A stretch of 64,000 bases of DNA, taken from positions 631,534,786 through 631,598,785 of the forward strand of contig CM060915.1 of NCBI GenBank assembly GCA_030737875.1. The letters run 5' to 3'. A program made the position numbers and the translations under genes. The notes beneath the pieces were generated by a model. That model was given only the letters and a program-made list of their open reading frames with translations. It was not told where the DNA came from and searched no databases. This DNA comes from Allium sativum (taxonomy: Eukaryota > Streptophyta > Magnoliopsida > Asparagales > Amaryllidaceae). This document shows, piece by piece, positions 62,101-64,000 of this stretch. Numbering within the stretch: position 1 is the stretch's first letter; the number at the start of each line of letters is the position of its first letter.

Positions 62101-62562
62101 TTCCAACAATGGCCATCGAACTGCACTTAGAGCGACCTTTTTCGAATTTGATTTGGACGTATCTCCAAATCCAACCGTTAGATTTTGAATTTCTAATATT
62201 CGTTAGAAAGCTCTTTTCGATACGAACCCAACGGTTCTGGTTTTAGGAGAATCCGATGGTCGGATCTCCCGTAATGTCCGTTTGAAATAAATGGTCGAAA
62301 TTCACGAACTGCCGCGGCGCGGCGTGTTCTATTCAGGCCATTATATTAAATATATAATATATATAATATATATTTCGTCGATTTCTATTTAAAACGAATT
62401 TTATAAATAGTTTTTAAATTCGTTTCAAAATTCATTTCAACTTCCATTTCAATTCAAAGCAAAATTGAATTCTTCTTTATAAATTCGTTTTAAAACTCAT
62501 TTCTATTCAATTCAAATTTCAATTCAATTTGAATTCATTTCACTTCGTTTTAAATTCAATTC

Positions 62563-62860
62563 GAATTCGTTTTCAATTCGATTCAATTCAAAGTGGTTTT
62601 CTATTCGATTCAATTCAAATTGGTTTTCTATTCAATTCAATTCAAATTGGTTTTCTATTCGATTCAATTCAAATTGGTTTTCTATTCGATTCAATTCAAA
62701 TTTCAATTCAATTTGAATTCAATTCCATTCGTTTTCGTTTTCTATTTGATTCAATTCAAATTGGTTTTCTATTCGATTCAATTCAAATTGGTTTTCTATT
62801 CCTTTTCAATTCAATTCAAATTGGTTTTCTATTCCTTTTCAATTCAATTCAAATTCATTT
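62563..62860. repeat. 27-bp-type tandem repeat (T LTR 3)
   Basis: Third copy of the array at 41690 and 54985, same order. Confidence 0.85.
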
Positions 62861-63768
62861 TAAATCAAATTTAAAAACGAATATAATCGATATAAATATC
62901 GTTCGCGTCATAATGGCGTCAATCTAATCAACACGGCTTCATATATTTCTATTTTCAAATATTCTATTTCAAATATTTATATATCAAATATTTCTATTTC
63001 AAATATTTCGTTTCAAATATTTTCGTTCAACACATGACTAATCTCAACGGATGAGTACAGTCAACACATGAACCTTTATTTTATAATATTCTTTATTTTC
63101 TAAATTGGAATGAGGCCCAATCAATTACCATATAATGTTAATTATATGGGTTTTCTACAACACATGTATTCAATAACAACGATGAATAATCAACCATCAT
63201 CCAAAGTGCATTCTACACTGTATAAGCATCAAATATAAATATTCAACGCTTATAACAGCCTGTCAATCGATCGATCGACATACAGCTAAACAATCGGGAT
63301 TAGTGTACGTCAAATATCATCCCAATACCCGTGTGGGGTTTCAAGCAATCAAACACAGATTTTTTATTTGTGCAGTTGGGCGATGTGTAAAATTTATCGT
63401 CCCAATCAATGTCCTTCAAATAGGTGTACATAAACAAACCGTCAGGTTTGTAAATGAATATTTATTTATTCACATTCACGTTAAAAATTATATTTTTAAC
63501 GACCAAAATATTTTATTCAAACTATGAATATTCTATTCGGTTCATTTATTCAATAAAATGATATTTTTATTTTTCTAACATATTTTAGAAAATTCCGGGG
63601 ACATAACGGCACGATACTAGAAACGGGACAAGGCCTAGCCTTATCCCCGGTCTAGTGAAGGCCCACGCCATTCACACATCAATCAAATCAATTTCATTTC
63701 ACCAAACAATTCAATTCAAACCAAATAATCTAACCAACTACACAACCAAACAATTAAACAAACAAGCC

Positions 63769-63785
63769 ATCCATGGTCAGTGGAT
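63769..63785. repeat. Conserved small hairpin in T LTR 3
   Basis: ATCCATGGTCAGTGGAT; the loop has changed while the ATCCA/TGGAT stem is kept. Confidence 0.55.
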
Positions 63786-64000
63786 ACAGGGTGTCGGGTG
63801 CTACTAAACACCGTCTGCATCCTAGTATATATATATATAACTAGAAAAATTAAATTGAAAGGTGAGAAGTTCTCACCGATAGTTATCCTAACTCCACGGC
63901 ACTTCTAATGCAGGAAATCTTCACTGTTCTCGTCTCATATCACTTTCTTCGCCCGTAACCACTACATATATAAAAATCGAATTTTTACTTCGCTATTCAA

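Larger units (their letters stand above)
38309..64000 (-). mobile_element. Array T: tandem LTR-internal-LTR-internal-LTR retrotransposon
   Basis: At least three LTRs (38309-44868, 51619-58140, 59180 to beyond 64000) alternate with two internal domains of 1039 bp each once S2 is removed. All share orientation, termini (TGTGACGAAAAG and GGGTTGTTACA) and near-identical sequence. A normal element has two LTRs, so this is a multimer, best explained by unequal recombination between LTRs of two element copies. No gag-pol is present. The first internal domain is interrupted by S2. The right end is outside the window, so more units may follow. Confidence 0.9.
59180..64000 (-). mobile_element. Array T, LTR 3 (truncated by window end)
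   Basis: First 4821 bp, in plus coordinates, of a third LTR copy, matching LTR 1 and 2 up to the start of the short AT-rich arrays near 63960. The GC island, U3 block and right end lie beyond the window. One local tandem duplication (TCGCGTATATTTTAAATA) is present near 60865-60900 and absent from the others. Confidence 0.92.

Overview
This window looks like nuclear DNA of a land plant, very probably a flowering plant. I cannot name the species. The primer-binding sites match the 3' end of plant initiator methionine tRNA (TGGTATCAGAGC type), the LTR termini and polypurine tracts are of plant Ty3/gypsy type, and the composition is very AT-rich with short GC-rich islands. I see no cellular gene, rRNA, tRNA or CRISPR array. 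Essentially every base can be assigned to nested, non-autonomous LTR retrotransposons of one superfamily. All names below are provisional.

Layout. The oldest visible layer is a plus-strand element H. Its 5' LTR end is at 13132-15241, its internal domain at 15242-15974, and its 3' LTR is split into 15975-16408, 31102-34447 and 36241-38308, continuing beyond the window. Four insertions broke H: minus-strand element B (1-13131) in the 5' LTR; minus-strand element A (16409-31101) in the 3' LTR; a palindromic LTR derivative P (34448-36240); and a tandem array T (38309 to beyond 64000) with at least three LTRs and two internal domains. Two large solo LTRs of a further family form the top layer: S1 (3033-7933) inside B, and S2 (45904-51609) inside the primer-binding site of T.

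The central biology is an inverted architecture. Terminal repeats are about 5.5-6.9 kb long, while internal domains are only 0.73-1.06 kb, hold just a PBS, a PPT and non-coding sequence, and have no gag or pol. Element A is complete, with a perfect 5-bp target duplication (GTTGG): LTRs of 6785 and 6874 bp flank 1034 bp. Copying must rely on proteins from another element. Each LTR has a conserved U3 block of about 0.86 kb, a GC-rich island just downstream of a TATA-like site, a fast-changing middle full of AT-rich tandem repeats and short hairpins, and a conserved last 1-2 kb.

Other points: a near-perfect palindrome with arms of about 335 bp in P that joins opposite-orientation LTR ends and keeps a PBS; a 250-330 bp module shared by several internal domains and by the body of solo LTR S2; and a small LTR hairpin with a compensatory stem change. 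All similarity statements come from reading by eye. No alignment or database search was run.
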